A DNA stretch of 64,000 nucleotides from an uncultured Lachnospiraceae bacterium (GTDB taxonomy: Bacteria > Bacillota > Clostridia > Lachnospirales > Lachnospiraceae), in assembly GCA_944383325.1 (NCBI GenBank), contig CALWPC010000032.1:1-64000 (forward strand). The letters run 5' to 3'. A program made the position numbers and the translations under genes. Of this stretch, positions 26,741 through 35,860 are shown piece by piece. The first letter of the stretch is position 1. Each line of letters begins with the position of its first letter. The notes under the pieces are model-generated. The model was not told the origin of the DNA and searched no databases. It was given only the letters and a program-made list of their open reading frames with translations.

Positions 26741-28501
26741 TCACAGATTCTCCATAACTTTCAAAATTCTATCCGTAATCTTTACGGGTGTTAGTCCGTT
26801 AGAACTTATGAGTTCAGCCGGGACGTACCTATTTGGGATATCCATAGAGAATCCGCAATTAAGCACCCTAAAGGACGTTTCAGAATAATATTGGGCTATT
26901 TTAGAACCAAATCCTCCAGATATTATTCCGTCTTCAACAGTCACTATCACCGAGTGATTTTTCTTTAATCCTTCAAGATAGTTTTCATCAATCGCGTTTA
27001 TAAATCTTGGATTGACAATAGTAGGCTTAATACCTGTTTTATTTTCAAATGCTAATGCTGTTTGTATTCCAAGTGAATAGAACCCACCCAAAGCAAAAAT
27101 TGCAACCTTGTTTCCCTTTTGTGTTTCCTTATATCGCACTTCTGAATAGTCTCTATCAATTTCATAATCTGAATATGTCACCCCTGTCCATGGAACACGG
27201 ATAGCAACAGGCTCTGAATTTTGATCAATGCTCCAATCAAGCATCGCTAAATACTCTTCTTTATTGGCAGGCGCCAAATATTTCAGCCCTGGAATATTGC
27301 CTAGGAGAGCCATATCAAGCAATCCATGGTGAGTATCATTAGAATGACCAAAAACAGACGCGTGAGTCACTATCATAGTCGCCGGACACTTATTGATACA
27401 CATTTCCTGCTCAATCTGATCATATGCTCTTTGATAAAAGGTACTATTAGTTGCAAACACAGGTTTGCATCCGTACTTTGCCATCGCAGCTGTTATAGTT
27501 ATACCATTCTGCTCTGCAATGCCAACATCCATAAATTGAGCGCCAGCCTTTGCTCTATTCTCTGCATTAAAGCCAATACAAAGCGGGGTTGAAGCTACAA
27601 TAACCATAACCTTCTTATCTTGCTGCATTTTATTAAGTAAGAATTCCCTGCAAATAGCGCCATAGTTCTCCTTTGGTCCATTGCTGATAAATTTCCCTGT
27701 TTCAACATTGAATGGATGTGCCCAATGCCATTTCTCACGATCTTTTTCTGCCGGAGCATATCCCTTTCCTTTTTGTGTGCAAACATGAACGATAACCTTT
27801 TCTTTTGTGTCTCTCACTTGCTGTAGTGCATTTATAACGTTCTCTATATCATGACCGTTCTTCACAAAGATATAATTAAACCCTAGGGATTTAAAATAGT
27901 TATCCTTTATCTCACCATTATTATTGCGCAGTTCGGTAAGCTTCTCACAAAGAGAACCATGATTTTCAGGAATAGACATATCATTATCATTAACAACAAC
28001 AATCAGTCCACCTTCAATTTCACCAACATAATTTAAAGCTTCAAAAGCTTCTCCGCCATCTAGCGAGGCATCACCGATAACCGCGACAACGTTTTCAGTA
28101 TTACCCAAAACATCTCTGGCCTTAGCATATCCGCACACCAGACTAATAGATGTAGATGTGTGTCCTATTGAAAACTGATCGTGTTCGCTTTCATCCGGAC
28201 AAGTGTATCCAGAAACACTTGCATATTGCTCAGGATCAAGAAATGCTGCATTTCTTCCCGTCAACATTTTATGGGAATATGTCTGATGCGAAACGTCAAA
28301 GATGAGTTTATCTCGTGGAGAATCAAAGACATAGTGAAGAGCAATTGTTAGCTCTACTACTCCAAGATTCGATGCAAGATGCCCACCACAAACACTATTT
28401 TTTTCAATCAAAGCCTTTCTCATCTCGCTAGCAAGCGTTTCCAATTCGTTTGTTGGCATTTTCTTTAAATCTGCAGGTGATTTAATTTTTTCCAGGAACA
28501 T
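26741..28501 (-). CDS. DXS-like thiamine-diphosphate enzyme of EPS cluster B
   Basis: A 586-residue transketolase-type enzyme close to 1-deoxy-D-xylulose-5-phosphate synthase. It keeps the ThDP and acid-base parts: GGHLASNLGVVELTIALHY, SHQTYSHKMLTGR, GDASLDGGEAFEALN with NDNDMSI, and DVGIAEQ. It differs from genuine DXS at two phosphate-binding arginine motifs: DRAG is THAS here and the FPRG motif is VPWTG. A standard dxs lies at 54653-56539, so this copy has probably taken another acceptor or donor. The second ATG (28501) is 6 nt after GGAGG. It lies between the SDR and RpiB genes and likely makes a pentulose or deoxypentulose phosphate for the surface polymer. Confidence 0.85.
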   Translation of the reverse strand: MFLEKIKSPADLKKMPTNELETLASEMRKALIEKNSVCGGHLASNLGVVELTIALHYVFDSPRDKLIFDVSHQTYSHKMLTGRNAAFLDPEQYASVSGYTCPDESEHDQFSIGHTSTSISLVCGYAKARDVLGNTENVVAVIGDASLDGGEAFEALNYVGEIEGGLIVVVNDNDMSIPENHGSLCEKLTELRNNNGEIKDNYFKSLGFNYIFVKNGHDIENVINALQQVRDTKEKVIVHVCTQKGKGYAPAEKDREKWHWAHPFNVETGKFISNGPKENYGAICREFLLNKMQQDKKVMVIVASTPLCIGFNAENRAKAGAQFMDVGIAEQNGITITAAMAKYGCKPVFATNSTFYQRAYDQIEQEMCINKCPATMIVTHASVFGHSNDTHHGLLDMALLGNIPGLKYLAPANKEEYLAMLDWSIDQNSEPVAIRVPWTGVTYSDYEIDRDYSEVRYKETQKGNKVAIFALGGFYSLGIQTALAFENKTGIKPTIVNPRFINAIDENYLEGLKKNHSVIVTVEDGIISGGFGSKIAQYYSETSFRVLNCGFSMDIPNRYVPAELISSNGLTPVKITDRILKVMENL

Positions 28502-28544
28502 CATGTACCTCCATTTAGTTGAACTTAACCCAAGTCATTTTAAT

Positions 28545-29033
28545 TTATTTTCTCCACTTCTCATCCATTACAGGCTGAAGTTCAATCTCCTCACCCTGCT
28601 CAAGAGACTTAATCTGATTAACTCTGTAGGCATGATGTTTCATTCTACCAAAGTCAGTGTTAATGAAGATTTCAAATCTTCTAATAACCTCTTCTTCTTT
28701 CATATGATCCTGACCGAAAGCAATCACATTACAGTTATTATGCTCACGACTTAATCTCGTCACTTCATCCGTATAGCCCATTGCGCACATAACACCTGGA
28801 ATCTTATTTGCTGCTATCTCCATACCTGTACCCGTTGCACAGATTAATACCCCAAAATCGCATTTTTCTGAAGCCACCAGTTTTCCAACCTTTGAAGCAA
28901 AATAGGGGGAGTCGCTCGGAACTTTCTCCAAAGTACCTACATCAATAAAGTCAATTTCTTTTTCTTTCATATGCTTGATAAGAGTGTACTTGTAGTCAAA
29001 GCCACATCTATCGCTGCCTATTGCTATTTTCAT
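28545..29033 (-). CDS. RpiB/LacA/LacB family sugar-phosphate isomerase
   Basis: A 162-residue isomerase. It starts MKIAIGSDRCGFDYKYTLIKHM, typical of RpiB, and has CDFGVLICATGTGMEIAANKIPGV (catalytic Cys region) and the LSREHNNCNVIAFG segment. RpiB interconverts ribose-5-phosphate and ribulose-5-phosphate; relatives act on allose- or galactose-6-phosphate. ATG at 29033 follows GGAG. Its place next to a cytidylyltransferase suggests it supplies ribulose-5-phosphate, or a similar ketose, for a CDP-polyol. Confidence 0.85.
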   Translation of the reverse strand: MKIAIGSDRCGFDYKYTLIKHMKEKEIDFIDVGTLEKVPSDSPYFASKVGKLVASEKCDFGVLICATGTGMEIAANKIPGVMCAMGYTDEVTRLSREHNNCNVIAFGQDHMKEEEVIRRFEIFINTDFGRMKHHAYRVNQIKSLEQGEEIELQPVMDEKWRK

Positions 29034-29079
29034 GAAATCATTACTCCTTCTTCTTTTTAAAATCAACAGCTTCGAAAAA

Positions 29080-29802
29080 TCAATTATTATGTAACCAATC
29101 CGGACGTTTAATATGCAGATAGGCCATGAAAATTTCTATGTCTTCAGATGTCGTGATCTTCAGATTTTTCTCGCTTCCATATGCCATATACACTTTCCTT
29201 CCGGTTTCAATATAAAGCGTACAAGAAGCCACAGAATTTGTGATTCCCTTTTCTAAAGCTTCCTTGTGTACACTAGCAATTTCATTAAGGAAGAACGTCT
29301 GCGGAGTCTGTGTGTTTTTTAGGTCATCTCGCGGAATTACTTCGGTTGAGGTAAAAGAATCCGATGTTCTAAGCATTGCAGACGGACATGGAATAACAGT
29401 TATAGCGTTACCATATTGTCGGCACACACGAATATTATCAGAAATAATGTCTGCACTTACCATTGGTCTAATTGCATCATGAATCAAAACAACGTCATCT
29501 GGATCGTTGTGTCTGCTTGCTAAATCATACAGTCCGTTGCGAATAGACTCTTGTCCAACGCTTCCTCCATTTACTATATTTTCAAGTTTAGTAATTCCGA
29601 ACTGCTTACAATAAGCACGAAGGATGTCATACCAACCCTCTAGGCATACTACTTCAATTCCATCAATATTTGGATGATTTTGAAATGCCTGTAATGTGTA
29701 AATAATAATCGGTTTATCATATACATTAATAAACTGTTTTGGGATATCCTGACCTGTCCTTTGGCCGATACCACCGGCAATAACTAAAGCATAGTTTTTC
29801 AT
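29080..29802 (-). CDS. IspD/TarI-family cytidylyltransferase
   Basis: A 240-residue nucleotidyltransferase that activates a polyol phosphate with CTP. N-terminal ALVIAGGIGQRTGQDIPKQF is the CTP-binding loop; VLIHDAIRPMVSADII and NTQTPQTFF follow as in IspD and TarI. The family makes CDP-methylerythritol (IspD) or CDP-ribitol (TarI). It overlaps by 4 bp the CDP-glycerol-type transferase downstream... in the transcript the transferase gene comes first and this gene follows, with ATGA coupling. No companion alcohol dehydrogenase of TarJ type is present, but the SDR may serve. Confidence 0.88.
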   Translation of the reverse strand: MKNYALVIAGGIGQRTGQDIPKQFINVYDKPIIIYTLQAFQNHPNIDGIEVVCLEGWYDILRAYCKQFGITKLENIVNGGSVGQESIRNGLYDLASRHNDPDDVVLIHDAIRPMVSADIISDNIRVCRQYGNAITVIPCPSAMLRTSDSFTSTEVIPRDDLKNTQTPQTFFLNEIASVHKEALEKGITNSVASCTLYIETGRKVYMAYGSEKNLKITTSEDIEIFMAYLHIKRPDWLHNN

Positions 29803-30905
29803 AATAGTATTTTCTCCTCATCATTGTTATTCAAAAGACTATCAACCACTTTTTGTGTTGCTGTCCCATCATAATTGTATCTTCCCCAATCTTTATAAAA
29901 GATCTCAAGCCGTTTTTCATACTCTTTCCTGTCGAAACGGACGATACACTTTACAAGTTCTTCATTATTTCTTGCAAGTGGAAAAGGCAGCTCATCAATA
30001 GGATACAAAAACTCTCCTCGTTCTTCATAGATATACCTATCTATGTCAGATGCGTAAATAAAGCATGGTTTTCCCATTAGCGAGAAATCCCACATGCATG
30101 AAGAATAATCTGTTATTAATATGTCAGTACACATCAGCAGCTCTTGCATATCTTCATATGTACTTAAATCAATACACCCACTAGGTAAATTTCTTTTCTT
30201 CTGCAGCGGATGATATCGAAATGCAATTTGCCAAGAACCACCAAATCTATCTTCAAGCTGTATCTTTAATTTTAGGAAATCAATTGAAAAGCAATCGTCA
30301 TCTCCCATATCCCTGAATGTGGGAGCGTATAATAACAAGTGTTTTTCATTTATTTCTAATTGTTCTCTGATTTTCTTTTTCTGTACTTCAGAAATGTTAA
30401 ATAAACAATCATTCCTAGGCATGCCAGTTCGCAATATTTGCCCTTGATACCGCCATATATGCCTTATTGCCTTATATGTCAACTCATTTTCAGCAAGAAT
30501 GACATCATATTTGTCAAAATCATATGCTATATCACCTGCACCCTTAAACGCAGATCCATGCCAAGTACACATCTTTAGTTGACTCTTTCTATAAGGGACA
30601 AATCCAGGAATAGTTATATTGGAAACAATATATTTAGCCGTAATCAACGCTTTAATGTAGCCAAACCCATCAAATTTCTTCCATATAATCCAACTGCAGT
30701 TATTTCTTTCAACCACAGATTGGTTGTTATAAAAGAATATGATCTCATATTTATCACCATACTTTTCGTGTATATACTGAGCCATGTATTTTGGATTGCA
30801 ACAAAATGCTCCACCCCTATTGCATATAAATGTGATTCGATTTTCCTTAATTGGTAGCAAACGCAGCGGCAACAAGCACAACTTCAATAACTTTTCTTTA
30901 AACAT
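29799..30905 (-). CDS. CDP-glycerol/ribitol glycerophosphotransferase (TagB/TagF family)
   Basis: A 368-residue enzyme that transfers a polyol phosphate from a CDP carrier to a glycan or teichoic chain. Seen are WHGSAFKGAG with the catalytic-type His, NDCLFN, LLYAPTFRD, and ILITDYSSCMWDFSLMGKPCFIYASD, the donor-site segment with the second His/Asp region (here TDYSS). The length is that of TagB rather than the longer TagF. With the cytidylyltransferase it implies a phosphopolyol substituent or backbone link in EPS cluster B polymer. Confidence 0.88.
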   Translation of the reverse strand: MFKEKLLKLCLLPLRLLPIKENRITFICNRGGAFCCNPKYMAQYIHEKYGDKYEIIFFYNNQSVVERNNCSWIIWKKFDGFGYIKALITAKYIVSNITIPGFVPYRKSQLKMCTWHGSAFKGAGDIAYDFDKYDVILAENELTYKAIRHIWRYQGQILRTGMPRNDCLFNISEVQKKKIREQLEINEKHLLLYAPTFRDMGDDDCFSIDFLKLKIQLEDRFGGSWQIAFRYHPLQKKRNLPSGCIDLSTYEDMQELLMCTDILITDYSSCMWDFSLMGKPCFIYASDIDRYIYEERGEFLYPIDELPFPLARNNEELVKCIVRFDRKEYEKRLEIFYKDWGRYNYDGTATQKVVDSLLNNNDEEKILL

Positions 30906-30975
30906 GAATCCTCCGTTACATATAACAATTTATATTTTTATTCAATTACTTGATTCGGTGCTTTACACCATTAAA

Positions 30976-32403
30976 TCATCCTCTTTTCAATGCACTTGCT
31001 AGCATCTCTTTACGTTTGAAAAGCCAAATCAGGATCAAAATTATCAGCACATAACGTAATATAAGGTTAAAAGCAACAAAATTACTCGTCAAGAGAACTA
31101 CAAAGCCTGTAATCAAAACAAGTGCAGTGCGGTTAGTCAAGAATTTGAAACTGTATAGCTCACCGACTCCGTATTTCTTTGCAATTGTCCAATGAAACAA
31201 AAATAACATCCCATAAGAGAAAAATGTAGTATAAGCAGCTGCCTGATAGCCAAACCATATAATTCCAAAATAATTTAAGATAGCATTGAGAACCGCAGCT
31301 AATATTGTCCCCAATGAAATGAACCCTGTTTTTTTGTGGTAATACTCAATGTTAACAGGAAAACCATACAAAAACACAAAATAATTTCCAAATGTCAACG
31401 GCACAATCAGGCTGATGCCCTCCCAGTAATCTTTGCCTGCTATGATTTTGGTTATTTCAGGCATTACACAAAAGAACCCGATAGTCAGCAAGGAAAACAC
31501 CGTTACATAATCCTTACTCGCTTTGGTGATTCGCTTCTTTTCACCACTGTCTAATGTATAAAAAACCCAAGGTGACCAGGCATTCTCCATAGAATTTCCG
31601 ACTATATAGAGTATCGTACATATCGTATAAATGTATCCATATATCCCTGCTTCCGAGGCTCCTACGATATCTTTTATCATTATCCTGTCAACTTGTGACA
31701 GCAATGATTGGGATATGACGTGCGGAAGTAACGGGAGTCCAATTGCCAGTCCGTATTTCCAGTACTCCTTTTTATAGACCGTTTTACCTCTTTTCCAAAT
31801 CAACAAACAAAGCACAATCCCAATCGAAATCAACGGAATTGCCGATCCAAGAATTCTTCCGAGGTATCTTTCATTCGGAAAAACAACCAAGATGAAAATT
31901 ATGGAAAGAGCTGTATTGCTGAGAACATTGATGCTCGACATAATCAGGAAAGAACGATATCGGAATTCAGCATTTAACTTGACGCCATAAAAATAAAGCA
32001 AATATGCACCAAAACTCTGAAGCAGCAAACAGTTCGTCACAAACCGTGAAAAACCTAGCGCATTCGAATACGCCGGATACAAAATATTTGCTGTGGTCAG
32101 GAACACGCCAAAAATCAAAACACTCAGAGACACTATGGAAGACAAATACTTTTCAAAATCCGCCTTGAAATCCAGTTTTGCATTTTTTATTGTCCCATAT
32201 AACCCCAATCCAAGAATTGCGGTAAAAATCTGTTCATATGCAATATAGGCATTATAAATTCCAAAGTCATTCGTTGATAGGAGCCGTGTAAAAATAGGGA
32301 GTGAAAGAAACGCACAACCTTTGAGCGCAATATTTCCAATTGTATACCACAATCCTGCCTTAACGGCGGATTCCCCCATATCTTCTTTTCTATCAAATTC
32401 CAT
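30976..32403 (-). CDS. Wzx-type polysaccharide flippase (EPS cluster B)
   Basis: A 475-residue membrane protein with 12-14 hydrophobic segments of the PST/Wzx family (GLWYTIGNIALKGCAFLSLP near the start). It has GGGAG 8 nt before the ATG and overlaps the polymerase gene by 11 bp. It differs clearly from the cluster A flippase, so each cluster has its own exporter. Confidence 0.9.
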   Translation of the reverse strand: MEFDRKEDMGESAVKAGLWYTIGNIALKGCAFLSLPIFTRLLSTNDFGIYNAYIAYEQIFTAILGLGLYGTIKNAKLDFKADFEKYLSSIVSLSVLIFGVFLTTANILYPAYSNALGFSRFVTNCLLLQSFGAYLLYFYGVKLNAEFRYRSFLIMSSINVLSNTALSIIFILVVFPNERYLGRILGSAIPLISIGIVLCLLIWKRGKTVYKKEYWKYGLAIGLPLLPHVISQSLLSQVDRIMIKDIVGASEAGIYGYIYTICTILYIVGNSMENAWSPWVFYTLDSGEKKRITKASKDYVTVFSLLTIGFFCVMPEITKIIAGKDYWEGISLIVPLTFGNYFVFLYGFPVNIEYYHKKTGFISLGTILAAVLNAILNYFGIIWFGYQAAAYTTFFSYGMLFLFHWTIAKKYGVGELYSFKFLTNRTALVLITGFVVLLTSNFVAFNLILRYVLIILILIWLFKRKEMLASALKRG

Positions 32404-33694
32404 TGATCGAACTCCCCTTACTCTTATAAGGTAACATTATCAAGCACTTATATACTATTGTGTATAAAAGTACTGCCACACAAACATTCGCAATTCCGCC
32501 TGAGACACAGTGCGCAAACTGCCAAACATAGAAAACCGCCAGAAAACTTTCTTTATGCTGTTTAAAATATCTGTTTAAATATACGCTAAACGCCCCCATT
32601 AGAAACATTCCAATAAATATTGCTATTTCGCCAAAATTAATGTAGAATTCCCCGATAATCGTGGGCGTTAATCCGCCACCGGAGAAAGATATCCCTACTT
32701 GCTCTTTAAGCCATAAAGTAAAATCCAAATCTGGACCGGGCATCAGCATTAAAAAATTTATCAAATATGTATATCCATTCTGAAATCCCACTTTTCCAGG
32801 AAATGTATTGTACATATAATTAATATTAATATCGCCCACATATAGCGATGTAATCAACGAAGACAATGTACTGCTAACCCCGCCAGACATAGAAGTACGA
32901 ATCGCACCAAGAGCCGCCACTCCTACAATACATAACAAGCCATAAAGGAAAATCTTCCATGTCGGTATTCTCTTTTTTCCTGCATACATCACGATCATAC
33001 AAATAAACAACGTAGCTACGGGAGCACGGAAACCGGAAACCAGTAATGTTAGCGAAGATACAACGGTCACGAAAATCATCATAAATTTACTTATAAGTGG
33101 ATTTTGGTCTTTCTTTGATTCGATATATATATCGAAAAGCATACAAACCAAAAGTACCGAAACCTGCGCAGTGTAAAGCAATGCTCCGTTACCAGATATA
33201 GCTGAAACTCTACCCTCCTCCACGTTTCCAATTAGATATGCTCTATTTTTAACAAAATAATATAGCGATGCGATCCAAGAAACAGCCAATAACATATATA
33301 ATGCTTGAATTCTTGAAAAGGAAATCCTGATTTTCGTTTTATCTTCCCTTTCTAATATTTTTTTCTTAAAAAGAAAAAAGATTGCATTTCCACAAGCAAA
33401 GGCCAAAAGACCACCTAATATGATTTTGGTGTATCCATAACGATAAAATCTCCCCATTATCATGAGAACAATTGGTCCAGCGGCAATGGAATAAATATAG
33501 TAGGCAGTGAAAAGGACAGCAGGAGAAATCAATTCAAACTGATTATTAAATAACAAAGCGAAAGTCAAGAACACAAGAATCAAAGCATATGTGATTATAT
33601 TATCTCCACCTATAAGCAATGATATAAAATATACCATTGCACTTATAAAAATCAGCCCAAAACCAACCATATTGTTTCTCTTTATCCGCAACAT
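32393..33694 (-). CDS. Oligosaccharide repeat-unit polymerase, Wzy-like (EPS cluster B, first)
   Basis: A 433-residue membrane protein with about 12 hydrophobic segments and polar loops (VSGFRAPVATLFICMIV; FPGKVGFQNGYTYLINFLMLMPGPDL), as in oligosaccharide repeat-unit polymerases (OAG/Wzy type). It belongs to a different subgroup from the polymerase at 34619-35856. It has no poly-G tract and is expected to be expressed constantly. AGGAG lies 7 nt before the ATG. Confidence 0.85.
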   Translation of the reverse strand: MLRIKRNNMVGFGLIFISAMVYFISLLIGGDNIITYALILVFLTFALLFNNQFELISPAVLFTAYYIYSIAAGPIVLMIMGRFYRYGYTKIILGGLLAFACGNAIFFLFKKKILEREDKTKIRISFSRIQALYMLLAVSWIASLYYFVKNRAYLIGNVEEGRVSAISGNGALLYTAQVSVLLVCMLFDIYIESKKDQNPLISKFMMIFVTVVSSLTLLVSGFRAPVATLFICMIVMYAGKKRIPTWKIFLYGLLCIVGVAALGAIRTSMSGGVSSTLSSLITSLYVGDININYMYNTFPGKVGFQNGYTYLINFLMLMPGPDLDFTLWLKEQVGISFSGGGLTPTIIGEFYINFGEIAIFIGMFLMGAFSVYLNRYFKQHKESFLAVFYVWQFAHCVSGGIANVCVAVLLYTIVYKCLIMLPYKSKGSSINGI

Positions 33695-33722
33695 TTTAGC
33701 TCCTTATATTTGAAGTCCGCAT

Positions 33723-34606
33723 CTATTTCAATCGGCTCCACTTTCTTTTTATAATTACGCCCGGTACCAAACAAATTAGTAACAACACCTTATTTTTGCT
33801 TTTTGTATAAAGCTCTCTCAAGGATTTACCGGCAAAAAGCCCATAAATAAAATATTGCAATCCACCCTTGATTCTATATTTCAGCTTTATATCCTTACAC
33901 ATAAACTCTTCTGCCCTATGCATACAGCCAATAGGAGATTTTATGTTATTTGCTCTCCTATTCTTTGTCAATCCATCCGCCTGATAATTACCTATATATA
34001 TTGCTTCGTTAATATGAAGCATTTTGTACTTGTGCGCCATACGTATCCATACAATATCCTCACCCAAAAACTTTTCACCTGAGTATACAGGGAACGGATA
34101 CTCTTTAAGACAGCGAGAATAAAACACTTCCGCCTTGTCAGCCAATGTGTCATCAGCATTGATTCTTGCTTCAATATACGAAGCAATCCACTCATCCGGT
34201 TCGAACAATTGCCCGTTGATTTTGCCGTCAGGAAAACTGCGTAAGAAAGAATAGCCACACAATTCCTCCCTATCTGTATACTTCGAGTAATACCGTAATA
34301 TCGTTTCTATCGCACTCGGTTTCAGCCAATCGTCAGAGTCAACTATAAACGTTAGTTCAGATTCTATAGTACTGATCCCAATATTCAACGCAGTATGCTT
34401 TCCGCCATTCTCCTTGTGAATATAGCGGATAAGAAATGTGGCTGTTTCCTGCATTTCTCTGACAACTTGTTTCGTATCATCGGTACTGCCATCATCTACA
34501 ATTAACCACTCAAATTCTTTACTACTCTGCTTTTCCAGTGAATCATATAATCTCCGAATACCCCCCCACGATTGAACGTGGGTGTTAGGATTGTTATTTC
34601 CTTCAT
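33723..34606 (-). CDS. Glycosyltransferase family 2, phase-variable, frame OFF (7 G)
   Basis: A GT-A glycosyltransferase disrupted by a one-base shift at a run of 7 G (34561-34567), 13 codons after the ATG at 34606. The first frame reads MKEITILTPTFNRGG and stops soon after. With 8 G the frame continues as FNRGGGIRRLYDSLEKQ, followed by FEWLIVDDGSTDDTKQ (DxD-type donor site) and SELTFIVDSDDWLKP, giving 294 residues. It would add one sugar to the cluster B repeat unit when ON. It is separated by 12 nt from the equally disrupted polymerase upstream. The codons after the tract show no other damage, which argues against simple decay. Confidence 0.85.
34561..34567 (-). repeat. Poly-G tract (7) in the GT2 gene
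   Basis: Seven consecutive G on the coding strand, flanked by AATCGT and TATTC. Eight would restore the frame. Confidence 0.9.
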
Positions 34607-34618
34607 TCGCTTTTTCCC

Positions 34619-35856
34619 CTATCTTACCATAGTACTTTTCTCACCTTGACTGAGCAAAATTCCAATCATCATGGCAATTGGAATCGCCAAAGGATGCACA
34701 AAAGCTGATTCGCCGACCGATGCAATTAACAGGTAACACATTCCTCCCAATGCTGCTGCATAATACGAAAGCCTTACTTTTCGGATCTTTTGAATTGCCT
34801 TAAACAGCATCACTAATGCAAGCACAAAAGCGAACGCACCAATAAAACCTGTCTGACCTATCACCATAGGCCAAAATGAATCACTGACAAACGATATTGC
34901 CCCCTGCCTTAGACCATTGACATTCGCTAGCCCATATTGCATATAGAGGGGTGAATAGTATAGACCAGAATAATATGATGCAAATGTCCCAAACCCGCTT
35001 CCCAAAGGAAAATGCTCCTTTGCTATTTCTATAGATGCCGTCAAAAGACGGTATCTTGCTGAATCAAACTGGATTGAACTGAAGAAATAATATTCAATCT
35101 GTTCCCAACCGAGTGCTACTGCAAGCGGTACAAATAGTATCAACGTGCGAAAACTAAATTTCTTCTTCCTGTAAAACACAAAATAACAAACCAACGCAAT
35201 CGCCATTGCTGTGGCGAAGGCTTTGCTCCTCAATGTTGTACACATGAGGATAAGCTGAATCACTAACCACACCTTATAATGCTTTCCGCAATCCTTAACA
35301 GTAAGAAGAACTATCACAAGCAGGGCACAGCAGGCTACAAATACGGTGGGGTGTGAATACACCAACTGCGTAGAACGTAGACCATAACGAATACTCGTCG
35401 GAAATATTCTCACTAGGCTATCTACAATAGTTAGAAACACATATGCCAGTGTAATAAACCTTACGTGGGAATATAGCTTCTTACTGTACTGATCGATGTC
35501 TAGCCTTTGAAACATTCGCCTTCCAACATAAAGGGCAAGCCAAAACTTTACGCACAGAAATGCATCCGGCAGTACCGCAGATACAAAAGGCTGATATGTG
35601 TAAATAAGGCTCCCGATTATACCAATCAGCAGGAACAAAACTACATATCTGCAATACCCCCCCGTCTCACTTTCAGACAGAATCTATTTTTATATAGTTG
35701 CGATACAAAGTATGGCACAGCAAGCAACGCGAATATTTCATCAAAGTAACCCTCGAAAGAGATATATTGCTCCATCCAGTCTTTAAGTATGAAGAAATAT
35801 AAAAGAACCACAAACATGTAATATTGTTTGTTCTCTTTCCGCTTTACTACTTTCAT
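34619..35856 (-). CDS. Wzy/O-antigen ligase-like polymerase, phase-variable, frame OFF (7 G)
   Basis: A membrane protein split by a one-base shift at 7 G (35657-35663). The upstream part from ATG 35856 (AAAGGA 7 nt before it) encodes about 68 residues with one or two membrane segments up to CLKVRRGG, then stops. With 8 G it continues CRYVVLFLLIGIIGSLIYTY into the main part, for a 412-residue protein. The downstream part has FPLGSGFGTF and YYSPLYMQYG, the same motifs as the cluster A polymerase. As cluster B also has an uninterrupted polymerase, ON/OFF switching here could change linkage or chain length of the polymer. Confidence 0.85.
35657..35663 (-). repeat. Poly-G tract (7) in the second cluster B polymerase gene
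   Basis: Seven G on the coding strand followed by TATTGC. Eight would join the two reading frames. Confidence 0.9.
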
Positions 35857-35860
35857 ATAT

